Assembly (NCBI GenBank): GCA_950106755.1
Contig: OX467083.1
Span: 44,096,555-44,160,554, forward strand
Direction of reading: 5' to 3'
Source of the DNA: Climacium dendroides
Taxonomy: Eukaryota; Streptophyta; Bryopsida; Hypnales; Climaciaceae
Length of the DNA: 64,000 nucleotides
Part shown: positions 1 through 11,800 of the stretch, in pieces
How the letters are laid out: the number at the start of each line of letters is the position of its first letter
How positions within the stretch are numbered: the first letter of the stretch is position 1
The notes under the pieces: model-generated
Seen by the model: the letters and a program-made list of their open reading frames with translations, nothing else
Databases searched by the model: none
What the model was told of the DNA's origin: nothing
Program-made: the position numbers and the translations under genes

Positions 1-290
1 TAATCCCTCCATGTAGAATCCATGTGGCGATTGAATTCATGCCCCATTACTTGTATTTTACGACATGAATGGAAAATGAAAAGAACATGACTCATCTTCA
101 TTACTCCTCCATATCCTCCATATCTCAATGTAATAAAGAATAAAAAATAATTCTTTTTCAAGTAAGGGTTCAAAAAATCCCATGAATTACCACAAAATAA
201 GACTTGTCATCTCTTCTATTAGGACAGCATGTTTGTTTTGTTTTGTTTGTCACATTGAGATCTCCCGGACTGTACATCCCCAGTCACATG

Positions 291-600
291 CTTGGTACCA
301 TCAGAAAGCCCTCGGCAAGAAGGGGTGCATTTTCGTGACATTCAGACGTATGGTGTGAATGGTGTGAAAGTTGTGCATTTACAAGTTATTTTTGGTTCTG
401 AAAAATTAGAAAATTACTTTTTCTCATATTTCAGACACTTTCTCATATTTCGGACACAATCTTGGTACCATTGGAAAGCTCCTAGTGAGGAAGGGTGCAC
501 AAACTTGATTTCATGGCATTCCAACTCACAGTGAGAAAGTTATGGATTTTTGAGTTGTTTTTGGTTCTAAAAAAATTAGAAAATTAGTTTTACTTTTGTT
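291..600. repeat. Two-copy diverged tandem repeat, period 170 bp
   Basis: The string CTTGGTACCAT followed by GGAAAGC-like sequence and a GAAGGGTGCA block starts at 291 and again at 461. Both copies end with a matching GTTRTTTTTGGTTCT stretch (384 and 554) and an AAAATTAGAAAATTA stretch, so the spacing is 170 bp throughout. A short nested doublet, TTTCTCATATTTC(A/G)GACAC, lies at about 420-457. The sequence is AT-rich and I see no gene in it. It is probably a fragment of a satellite-like or transposon-derived repeat. Confidence 0.75.
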
Positions 601-1554
601 TTGACTGTGGCAACGGCACAGGCCATACTAGGAACATTGATTCCATCAATTGAAACAGAATTATTCAATGCTTTCCACATACACATGCAACTACAAAATT
701 GAACTCATATCTTTATTATGAAAAGAAGCAAAATTTCATACACCTTTGAAGGTCAGAGTTTGCTCCTGAAACAAAAAAACCTGTACCCTTTACAATACTA
801 ATCAGAAGCACACAAAACAAAGCATGAAATGAAGATGACAAATAAGAGCTACGCTAAAAAGATCAGAAAATGAATAAAAAAAACCTTGGGTCGCAAGAAC
901 CTGCCACAAGTGCAAAACCCATTTTGGTCAACGAAAGGGGTGCGATAGAACCGGAGATTGCGAGGACCTCTGGAGATGGAATACTCCAACATACACCCCA
1001 GATACAAATAAGATGCTCTTCATGACACTAATTTTTCGCAGGCAGCATCACTCGTTTTCAGTTAATGTGTTCCTAAGAACATCTACATCATCTAATATAT
1101 AGAATGTTGTCTTTTATTCATTCTTGTATAGTACACCGTATTCTCAAGACACAAGCACCAATGATCAATGCAGCTGCATTGGTTCACCAGCTGAAAAGCT
1201 CGAAAATGAAGAATCCAAAATGCGTCCCAGAATAATCGCAGTGGATTTACTGTGCCATAACATACACCTGTGCAAACAAGGTCAACTTCCTCATTGAGGA
1301 CCTATGCGCAAAAGAAAGTACTCATTAATCACCTGCGGAAGCAAGAATTGGCAAGCAAACCAAGTCGCACAATTCCACTACATGGGAGAGCTGTGAAGGA
1401 AAAATCTCTGTAGAATGGAAACTGTTGCTCCAAAAGATGTAATTGACGCCACGGTGCTATTCGGGTCCAAAAAGACGTCAATAAGTTTCAGAGGAACGTG
1501 CCGGTCGGGACCACATCACTAGAACTACCTGGAACCGAGTAAGGAGATCGTTTC
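601..1554. other. Spacer and likely 3' UTR of the eIF3l gene
   Basis: No coding region is supported here. The part nearest 1555 is probably the 3' untranslated region of the minus-strand eIF3l gene. I found no RNA gene or clear repeat in it. Confidence 0.5.
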
Positions 1555-4500
1555 TCATTCGAGCTGCGTGCGATCCAACTCACTTACAATTTCATCAAAC
1601 TGTCACCCGCCACCCAAAACAGATCCACGAAACAAGGTTCAGGGACAATGAGACCAGCAAATTGCAAATACAGCCAGGTCACAACTAGATACGCAACTAG
1701 GTCCTTGTGCAATGTACCTGAACCCTAGCATAGAAAGGACCATCCACATTTACGAGAGGGTACAAACCTTTTGAATGTGACGAATAAAGTAATCACCAAA
1801 TCGCTTTGTAACTTTAGAATCAGCGATATGAACCATGTCCTGCAAAGAGGTGGATTATATTAGAAACAGAGAAGGAAAACACTCGTCACTCACACGACAC
1901 TACTAGTCCAGCTTACATTTCTGAAGAAAGTGTCCATACAGTTCACGGGAACTTACATCATCAATGTAAAAGTCTACATCCGCATTGGAGAGAACGCTGC
2001 CATCATTGTTTATCACATGAGTCTTGTGCTTGTATGTGAGTAATGCCACCCTGATCACAGATTGCAGACAATAAGATCCAATGAAATTACCATGAGATTC
2101 TTCCCGAGTGAACATAGCCTATCCTGCATGGTGCTTCAATGACCGCAATGAATGCACTACGCACACAGCCAGCACCACGAACAAAACCATTTCAAGGCCA
2201 GTAGGAAAGGTCACGCATACCTAAGAGTGGGCTCATCGACATCCATGAAGGATGCAAGCTTAGCAATGGAGATGGTAGTGTAAAGTTTTAAGAAACTCCG
2301 GATGCTAGAAAGAAGCTGCTGTTGTCGTACCTCCGACAAAAAGAGCTTCAACTGTAGCCTGTATGCATCCTGCGTCAACCCAAAGTCATACACTTGTTCA
2401 GTGAACTGCGAAAGAAGCCAGGGAAATAAACAAAGGTAATTTCATTGTCAAGCATGTGAAACAAGTGAGCAGAAGTTCAATTGACTCAGTACCACTGAAC
2501 ATTCCATACCAAACTAACAAAAGTTTGCCTCCTGGAACGCATACATTGTCAGAAGTCCTACTAATTCCACACCTGATTGAAGTTGACAAGAGGCTCATCG
2601 TAGTTCGGTGGCGACGGGGTGATGAATTTAGGACAGGCATAGGAGAACAGTTCGTCGAACATGGCTTCGTCACTGCGTTGCATTCTCAGCATCTTCTCAG
2701 CATACTTTTCCCGCAACTGATTGTTGACATTCTCCTCGACCAGTTTCGGATGCGGGCAGAGCGATAAACAGATGGCCAGGAGAGCATACATCTGCTCGTT
2801 CTTCTTCAAAATCTGGTCGTACTGGGATGAACGCTGGTGATACTGCTTGGTCTTGAAAATGTAAAGGAGAACTTGATTGAAAGACTTGATGGCATCCATG
2901 TACCTGGGTCCCACATCCAGAATGCGTGAGCGAATAAGGGAATACTTTGAACACTCTAAAAAAGAGGCGCCCAACCATGTCAAGGTGCTCATATGAAACG
3001 AGTGTGACCGAAGGCAAAACTAGGTACGACGACGACGGAAACAACGTCGTCAGAAATGGAAGAAAAAATACCTCCGCAGCATAAGGTTGGCAAATCCGTA
3101 GTAGTAGATCGTCGTGATTTGGCATCCGATTACCGTATTAAATACCCCAGGCTGGTTGATATCGATGGGGGAGAGCGCGCGCAAACCGCTGTGATAATCA
3201 CCTAACAAACAATGGACCCGCAGCAGACCCACGATACTGAAGTACCCCAAAACTTTAAGCACATTCGTCCCGCCATGATAATCATAACCGTCGGTAGCCG
3301 TAAAAGTGACGTTTCCCTCCTTCTCTTCCTCCAGGATTTGGAGGATCATCGACTTCTCAATCAGTGCTTGAAGGTAGTTCAACACTCCGACAACATTCCA
3401 CACCTGTTCAAGCACTCGATTAAGATCCAGAAAAGACTTAAATGGACAGAATGAAGTCGCGAAAGCGAATCCAAGGTCGCGGCAAGGAACGGAAATCATC
3501 AGTCTATGCTCCTGAGAGACGTATCGATGCCGGCAGGCATGAATCGGGAATTCATGAACAGCAGACATCTTCAAAGTTGTATGCAGACTATCTCTCGGAA
3601 CAACGAGAATACAGCAAGGGACTAACTACAAAGCAACACTATGCATAGCCCCGGATACTCGACCTATCAGAAGGGCTCATGCTCACCCAATTCTTCGTCA
3701 AGAAGAAATGGTTCACAAGTGGAATGCGGGGCTACTTCGAACAAGTGCCCGACCAATGCACGACAAAGAAGGCAGGCTTTTTATCCGAACCTCTCGCTGA
3801 AAGGATGGGTCGGCGAGGCATTACTCTTCAAAGCACCAGCAGCAGAACAAACCCTAATTCTATCCTTCAGGGACACGGATTAATAAGCTCCCCACGAAAA
3901 GCTGGCAGAATGACATCACGTATCGTCCACTGGAATACTGGGAAGGATTACAGAGGACCTCAGTGGGAGGGGCCCAAGAATTCACCAACGGTACTACAGC
4001 TTGCGTTTGGCATAATAGGCAAAATTCTGGTTGCCGAAATTTCCTTCACCGAGTGCAGGAGCCCCGGACCCTATTTCCAGAATTGCCCCTAAGCGCATTC
4101 AGATTCCAAAAATGACCCCGTAACAGAAACATGCTGCTTGCGAGGCAATTCCAAGCATACCCTAACCAAGTGTCTGGACCCAAGTCGTCCAAGAGACCCC
4201 AAATCAGTTCACTGACCTCATCGATCTGTCGAAGGACCGCGAGTTCGTGGTCGCTCTTCTGTTTCAATTTGGCGCGGTACTGGCAGAACGACTGGAACTG
4301 ATAGATGAACTCGTCCACCATGTCCCACAGCCACTGGTTGGGTAGCTGCATGTTGACGTTTCCGTGGAGGATGACCTGAAAGAGGTTGCAATAGTTGTCC
4401 CACGAATCGCAGCGCTGCTCCAGAGTGGGCTGCAGCCGCGCATACAAATGGCGAAACCACATTTCCTTGTACAGCAGGCAGAACACGTGATCGTTTTCGA

Positions 4501-4789
4501 CGTAGGGAGCGATCATGTCCACGGCGGGCCAATTGCTCTGCTTGAACAGGCGGTCGCTGAGCTTCTGGAAGCTGCCCTCGTACATCTGGTGGATCTCGTA
4601 CACGTTCTTCTCGCGAATGTGGCGGTACAGGTACACCACGAACGTCTTCACCACGTCGGGCACGTACGTGGCGCTGTCGAAGCCGGGCTCCGGGGGCTGC
4701 AGGTCGCGGAGCCCGTCGCGGAACTCCGGGCGATCGTCGTAGGAGTCGTCGTAACCGCCCCCGTAATCGCGAGAGCCGTCGTACGCCAT
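1555..4789 (-). CDS. EIF3L: Eukaryotic translation initiation factor 3 subunit L (eIF3l)
   Basis: eIF3l is a PCI-domain subunit of the cytosolic eIF3 complex, which holds the 40S subunit during initiation. Coding exons in transcript order (minus strand): 4789-4217, 3403-3072, 2903-2573, 2369-2221, 2050-1957, 1839-1768, 1599-1555. Phases join without a break and give 530 aa, close to plant eIF3l (about 520-530 aa). The start is the first in-frame ATG and opens with a Gly/Tyr/Asp-rich stretch (MAYDGSRDYGGGYDDSYDD) typical of plant eIF3l. Family blocks appear in order: FQVILHGNVNMQLPNQWLWD in exon 1, TATDGYDYHGGTNVLKVLGY and GLLRVHCLLGDYH in exon 2, KTKQYHQRSSQYDQILKKNE and YACPKFITPS in exon 3, then the PCI winged-helix part (YRLQLKLFL, TISIAKLASFMDVDE, LTYKHKTH, SNADVDFYIDD). 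The last exon encodes only 14 residues, ending ELDRTQLE. All donors are GT and acceptors AG. The gene is divergent from GCN1, about 4 kb away. Identity is near certain; exact UTRs are not visible. Confidence 0.97.
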
Positions 4790-4947
4790 GACGAAGAAGG
4801 AAACAAAACCAAGGGAAACACAGGCAGAAAAATGAGCGAAGGACAGGAAGAGGGAACTTGTGCAGACGATAAGGAGGCTCGGCCCGCGCAGAGGCCGCAG
4901 GAACCCAAAAACAGAGCAAGACGGGCAAGGGGGCAAGGGGAAGCACT

Positions 4948-4957
4948 AAACCCTAAA
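4948..4957 (+). promoter_or_regulatory. Telo-box in the eIF3l promoter or leader
   Basis: AAACCCTAAA lies about 160 bp upstream of the eIF3l start codon. The telo-box (AAACCCTA) is a known promoter element of plant genes for ribosomal proteins and translation factors. Placement next to a translation-factor start supports function, but the transcription start is not visible. Confidence 0.6.
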
Positions 4958-5039
4958 ACGTTGACTGGTGCTCGTGCTGGAGAGAGAGACGATTGGGTTC
5001 TTCGGAACCCTAATTGGAAGTCCTAACAGGAACTCGTGT

Positions 5040-8000
5040 GCCCTGTGCCGTTTCCCACTGACTAAATGCTCAATGCATCATATTTTGGTGCTTAACCCAT
5101 TAAGAAACGTGGTTGATTTGGGGGGCGGATAAGATGCATTCCGAAGATTTGACCATACCAATAGAATTGGCATAAATGTTTAGGACTTTGTAGTAAATGC
5201 ATGACAAATTCTACATTAACTTCCGTAACTATTGATTTTTGAATTTTCAGCTCGTATTTTGCTTACATTTTCAACCTCAAAATCGCATGCTAGCACAAAT
5301 TGTCTTGATTCTTGTCCCATTGCATTCAGTTCCCAATTCCCCACACCTATCCCCTTTGGTCTCTATTCAAATTCATTTTAAGACTCTGCCTACCAATGAG
5401 AAAGTGTCAATTTCAACTTGAAAGTGGTCAACCGGTCCTTAAATGGGTTAAGAAACTTTTGATTAATGACTTTCAATTTTTATTTTTTCATCAAGGTGGA
5501 GAACTGAGTGCACTTCCATGCTCAATTTGAATCTCATGCATACTAGTGTGCCTTGTGCCATGGCCACAACCAAAGAAATAAAGATATGGTTAATTTCCTA
5601 ACTTCCTAATTCATTAAAAACTTTGAAATTTAATAACTTTCGCAACATTTATTTCAATGCCGCAAAACAAAGCCTTTGCATACGTCCTTCCCGAGGCCTT
5701 CCTAACAATACCAAGAATGCCAATGGGGAATGCACAGTCCCAGAGATCTCAATGTTACAAACAAACAAATAGCCTAACTTAAGGCGTGGATAAGTTTTCA
5801 TTGATATTTGGGAGGTGCTTAATTACACCCATGCCTACTATGATATGAAAAGTTCACCCCAATAGTTTGCGAGGTTCAACTATATTATTTGTCAAGGCAA
5901 CATTCAAGTTGAAAGCAAGTTTTGTGAACTTGTACGAAATCCAATCTTCCAAATGTCATAGTCCTACACTTTGTTTGCAATTTTACCAATGGCAACCTAT
6001 TCAAATGTACTAGGTGTAGTGCACTAGTGCATGAACTAGAATGCATAGGGGGGCAAATTTGGAAATGCTATGCGAGTTGATGATGAATTCTTAAATAGTC
6101 ATTCTTTAAGCCAATCAAAAACTAACTTAGGTAGTGAAGTCACCTTCTTTGAAAATTTGTCATCCAAAGAAATCAAAACTTGTCTTTTTTTTTAGACTTC
6201 AACATCTTAATTCTTTTGTGCTATGAAGATCTATTGTTGAACCTCTCTTTATACAATATGTTTCTTTTCAACTAAATCTAGTTAAAAAGAATCATTATAG
6301 TAGCTAAGAATTGCAAAGCAAACTCATTACAAAATTTAGTGTACTTGGGTACAATAGGGAGGTTGATTGATTATTTTCAAGTAAAAATGATAAGTTCTAT
6401 ATGCATGTGAGAGTTGGTCTCCAACTTTCAACAATAACCTTGAGTCATTTTGCATTTGAAGTTGTAAGCAAGTGCAAAATGAGTCAAAGATTTTTACACA
6501 TTAATGTGTAGTAATAACTATCTCAACATCCGTAAATCTAATTTTCTAGTTTTTCTTGCAACTCCATTGTCTTGAGGCTTTGAAGTCAAAGATCACACAA
6601 TTACAATGTCTTTATAGTTTCTTGAAAGAAATTTACAACCTAACTTCTAAAATATTCAAAGCAGAGTTTCACCTCTCCGAAGAAGTTTTGGGCATCAAGG
6701 GTTAAGAAATCTTTTTATGTATGTTGGATTATATGATTTTGGAATATTGAAAATGTGTAGTTTGACATATTTATCTCACTTGAGAAAAGCTTGCTATAAT
6801 GTTTGTCTTATTGTGAATATAAAGAGATCATTAAAAAATGCACTCTTCTTCCAACCACATGTTTTTTAGGATATAAAACCTAAATTATAAGAGAAGTAGA
6901 AATCAAATGTTGGAAGGCTATAGTTTTAAATCATAAGAAGAAAATAAATTGAATTGTTTATTGTCTTTGACTAGTATTGAGGCTAGTTGATCTTAAGATT
7001 GAGGTTTTAAAGGAGCTAGTTACCAAACTACTATATTTGTCAGGTGCTATGTGCTTCTAAGCACTATGGTAACTAAAGACAGATAATCATCCATTTCCTG
7101 TCTAAATCCAAATGTGAAATTATCTTATGGTAGGGATTTGATTTATCAATTTTATTAATAATCCTTGCAATATATGGAATGAATAACAAAGTGTTCAATT
7201 GTATTTTTCCAATATTATTATATTATTATAGCACCAAATTATTTCTACTTTCTAAGATTGGATTCCATAAATAAAATTCTTTGTATTTGTGAACGATTGT
7301 GTTTTGTAAGTTTTTTATAAAAATTGATTCAAGAAAAAACAATGAGGGATCTAAAGTATCAATCACTTTAGTACATACTATAAGATAGTGTTTTTTTATA
7401 ATGACAATTTTTTTGATTTGAGTATAAAATATCTTTGCTTCTTGGTTTTGCAACTAAAGATTGATGTTGTACCTATCTATTCATTTCTTTGCAAAAAAGT
7501 GTCTTGCCAATAAGAATTTTGATATTTAAGTCCAATTTAAGATAGGGAGCCCAAACATTTATATATTGGACTTGCTCTAAATTGTGCTTGGGCCCTTATA
7601 TAAAGTAGGCTTTTGAGTCATTGATTTAATGCATCGGTGTGGAGCCTTTGAGAAGCTTTTGATAAGAAGTCTCTAAAATGGAGATTTAGGAATCTCATGT
7701 CATAACATTGTTAACCAAGCTTAGGGGGCCTTTTTGCTTCCTCCCAAATTGGGAGCCCCCCATCACTACAACTTCCTCAAACAAGTGAAACAATGATTAT
7801 GAAATTCCACCCCCACTCCATGAACTTTGGTGCTATGTTTTTGCTTTGATGAATTCGCGAGCTTGAGGATAGGTTAGCTGACCATATTTGTCCCCTCGCA
7901 CAACTATTCAACAAGGATTTATATTTGCCTAGCCAATTTGATCTTGGGGATTATAATTGAGTTCCCCCAAAGTATCTATGGGCAAATTATACTTGCACTT

Positions 8001-8600
8001 GGGGTGAGAGGATTTAGTAGGTCAACAATGTTATGGTCTTTGGAAGTGAGTTCTTAGGGATGAACTCTTGAAGGGGGGCAATTGTAGGCAAATTTTTGTC
8101 AATTTCTTGCTTCTTTTGAATACTAGTTTTTTTTGTATTAGAAAAAAATGAACTAAATTGCAAAACATCATAACATTGCTAACCAACTTGGTTTCGTCCC
8201 CTCCAAGTGGAGGTATAATTCCCTCCTATATACCTGGGGGGAGAGTTTAGTTATAATGCTGCACAAGTCATTGGCTGGGCAGAGGTAATGTAGCGCCAAG
8301 TTGTCAGAGCTCAGTATGTCATTGGCAAGGCTACTGTTGAGGGCTCCTGATTTTTGGGGAGCAAAAGGGTCCCCCAGGGAAGGTTAATAATGTTATGATA
8401 TCTCACATGATTATATTGTTCGCCAAACTTTGGATGAAGTTTGTAATCATAGTCAATGTGATGGTGAAAGTGATAGATGGATGTGCAAATTGGATGATTA
8501 TTATTCACCTGCGTGAGTGCTTCCCAGATGTTGCTCTACCAACCCAAGACAAGCTTCACTGGACTCTGGTTTCACGCCGGCCAAAAAGCCCCCCCAGTTC
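5040..8600. other. AT-rich intergenic spacer, no gene seen
   Basis: The stretch between the divergent eIF3l and GCN1 genes is strongly AT-rich, with only short open frames and no recognisable protein signature. Around 5090 and 5445 the text reads TTAACCC/GGGTTAAGAAAC, related to a dispersed motif discussed in the findings. Nothing else can be supported. Confidence 0.6.
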
Positions 8601-8623
8601 TGAATGGGACGTCGTTTATTCCT

Positions 8624-8633
8624 AAAACCCTAG
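8624..8633 (+). promoter_or_regulatory. Telo-box-like motif upstream of GCN1
   Basis: AAAACCCTAG lies about 180 bp before the GCN1 start codon, with a second CAACCCTAAAA at about 8662-8672. The same motif class precedes eIF3l. Functional assignment is by analogy with plant translation genes. Confidence 0.5.
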
Positions 8634-8758
8634 TGTTTGTGATATCACTGCAACAATAGCTACAACCCTAAAATCAGAGATTGGCGTGCTCTGCCTCGCC
8701 CTCTGTCTGCACTTCTCCTTGCTTCTCTTGTGGCCCCTGCATTGATCCTTCGACGACT

Positions 8759-8791
8759 ATGGTTGTTGTCCAGCCTTGTCCTCCCTTGTGA
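8759..8791 (+). promoter_or_regulatory. Upstream ORF of 10 codons in the GCN1 leader
   Basis: ATG at 8759 opens a 10-codon frame (MVVVQPCPPL) ending at TGA 8789-8791, 19 bp before the main ATG at 8811 and out of frame with it. If transcription starts upstream of 8759, ribosomes would meet this small frame first. Whether it is in the mRNA cannot be told from the sequence. Confidence 0.45.
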
Positions 8792-8810
8792 ACCTCCGCC
8801 TTCGCTCACG

Positions 8811-11800
8811 ATGTCTCCCTCCGCGGATGACTCCGTTACTCCTCTGCTCGTCACTGCTGCTCACGATGCCTCCTCTGCCTCCACCAAGCACCGCATCGCC
8901 CTCTTCCAAAATCTCTCTCACAATCTTCCAGGTGCATTCCCTCTCATCTGCTCTTTCTTCTTATACCTCCGTTTTGATGCCTGCTTTCCTAATTCACTGG
9001 CTGACTATCACAACCTTACCTCGTTTTCTTAGAATCAATCGTTATCGGTGTGACTACGTGGACGGGTGCTCTCATCGTTCACCTGCTCTTGTACCGAGCA
9101 CACGCTTGGGAGTATGTGCATTTGCTTATTGGATCGAGCAGATTGATTACAGGGAGCTGTCTAGCTTATGGATAAGAATTTGGCCTGATCACTGACGTAA
9201 TTTTTAATATTGCGCCCTCTGGTAGCTGGCCTGTACTGTTATCAAGTCGATTTTGACTCTGATTACTTTGATCCTATGTTTGAGACAAAATTTCGAGCTG
9301 ATGATGCATTAAGATCGTCTCCTTGATTCCGAGAATTTTCTTATCTACTGATTAAAGTTGAATTGCCTCTTGGATTCAAGCTGCTTTTGGAAGCCATTTA
9401 GGATGTTCCGAATTGACTTGAGATAAGTCGTTTATTTTATCGAGTGCGATAAGACTTTGGTGAATGAATGCTTGATTTTCCACCGACGGGCTAGGCTTGC
9501 ACATGTCGATGTTCCTGGACGTTGCGCTGGTGTATGCTTTTGCTGCCAATCTCTTTTTTCTTGGAAAATGCGGTAATCATTGATTTTTAGATTAAGAGAA
9601 TTCATGTTTCTTGTAAAGTTGTCCCGCAATAACCTGATTTTTATGCTGTGGCTGCAGAAGGAAGTTTTAATAGGGACGCAGCAGAAGTAGTTGACGTCAT
9701 CTTTTCAACACTCCCTCTGTACGACGACCGGCAATCGCAGGCAGCTGTGGTGAACTTAATAAGTAGGGGTTTGAAAGAATCATCTTTCGTGAAAGTGTTT
9801 GCAGGTGCTCTAGTGCAAAATATTGAAAAATCTTATAGGAATAGCAGTGACGCAGTGCGACTGAAGTTGCTGAGATGGTCTTGCCTACTTGTCGCTCAAG
9901 TGCCAACTCTGCTCTCTGCGAAGTCTGCCTTCTGCAGACTTGCTGCCGGGCAGGGATTCTTGCTTTCATTCCTTTATCAAGGTCCAGTTCGATTACGACG
10001 AGCAACCGGGCATATTTTCACTCATTATTTATCCAATGTGCGTACACCCTACTGATGTGACCATCTGCTCATGCGACTTTTTATTCGGACGAAGTTGTGT
10101 TTGATCAGTTTTGATAGTATAGCAGTTTCTAAAGCCCTCAGATTCCTTCCAAATGCATGTGTTCATGCAGGTTAAAGGTGCGTTGGAGTGTTACATTACC
10201 GAGTTTGAGAGCTTCCCTCTGGAAAGCAATTGTGGTATCATGAAGTCTCTTCTTGTTTTTTGCTCTCGAAATCAATCCCTGTTAGATGCTCACAAGGTAA
10301 TTTTCCTTCAAAGATGTGTGATAATTTTGAATCTTGTGTCTTCAGAACGTTGAAGTGAGGTCTGTAATCATCTAGATAACATCTTGTCGGCGGATTTGCG
10401 CATCCGTACTCGTTTTTACTGTCCCTCGTCTGTTTATTCAACTCTTAGAAGCTATCATATTTGCTAAGAGTAGTCATGCTGTTTTTGGATTTCAACCGTT
10501 CTCCGGAATTGTTGGGGGCCGAGTTTGAGGATTTCTATAACGTTCTTGACGCTGTCGGAGAGGTGTTCTGACTTTTTGGATACTATTCCCGCGCAGGCCT
10601 GGTTCTTGCAGTCATATTTGAAGCTGGTCTTCACTTCTACAAACAGGAAGCCGCTGAGAGCTCTGAGTGAAGCCTTTCAGCCATTGCTTGAGCAATTATC
10701 ACATGACGATTTTGGAAAGACTATTTTGCCCAGTGCTATCAAGATGCTGAAACGAAATCCAGAGCTGGTGATGGAAGCATTTGGTCTTCTGTTGACATAC
10801 ACTAACTTAGACCTTAGTCAATACTCTGGAGAAATACTTCCACCAATCTTAATTCAGGCTCGCCACAGTGATGAGACTCGAAGAAAGGAATCTCTACAAC
10901 TATTAACTCAACTGGTCGTCCATTCCAGTGACTTGGACACTATTGCAGCTATGTTCCAGGCTGTGAAATCTTTACTAGCAGGTGGATTTTCCCTCTTCCT
11001 TGCACTCTATTTAACACGATCAGCATTATTTCCTGTAGTTTGAAATTGTTCAAGAAAGTGCAAGGGATTTTAGGAAATTTGATGTTTTTGGGAAATTCTT
11101 TTATCAAGTATGGGTGATCGTCGAGATCGGAGCCGAGTTTTCTATTTGAAACGATTATTTGCTCCTTGAAAGTGCTTTGCGACCTACTGTTCTTTCAGGA
11201 GCCGAAGGAAAACTCGTCCAAGCATATCAGAGAGTGGCAATGATCAACATACTCCAAATTCTATCAAGTGTTCATGGGGGAAAATCTGTTGCTTCACTTG
11301 CGTCTACCTCAGCTGTATACCTGATGTCCGTTTATAAGGATGACGGTGGGTTTTTGTTCGTTTTCTTGTCTCGGTCTGATTTTTTATTTGAAGAATGAAA
11401 TTGGTATTTTGTTAAGATAAGCGTGGTATTGTGCTTGTGATTCTGGAACTTGGAGTGCATAATACTTGGAGTACATAAATTTTGTCATGTACGTGGCAGG
11501 TAATGAAGAGGTGCGGGTTGCAATTTTAGCAGCATTGGGTGCCTGGCTTTCAAGGATTGCATCCAGCAGCCCTCCAGAGTGCATCAAGTTTTTTTGTCTT
11601 GGTCTCAAAGAGAAGGACACCCTCCGTCGAGCTCATCTTCGGTGTCTGAGACTGGCATTTCAAAACAGTGATATATTGACTGAGGTTTGTGTCCTTCGTC
11701 ATAATATGAAAAACGAGAGTTGTTTTCTTATGCAATTTTTGTATTTACACATATTTTTGGTATGGAATGGGTACAGTCAGTGACAGGCACTGACTTGTGT

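Noticed and set aside
3738..3760. Possible tRNA B-box (CTTCGAACAAG)
   Set aside because: No A-box or cloverleaf could be folded around it, and it lies in an eIF3l intron.
4364..5026. Long plus-strand frame of 220 codons opposite eIF3l exon 1
   Set aside because: It is the antisense shadow of a GC-rich conserved exon; its peptide is low-complexity Val/Ala/His and matches nothing known to me.
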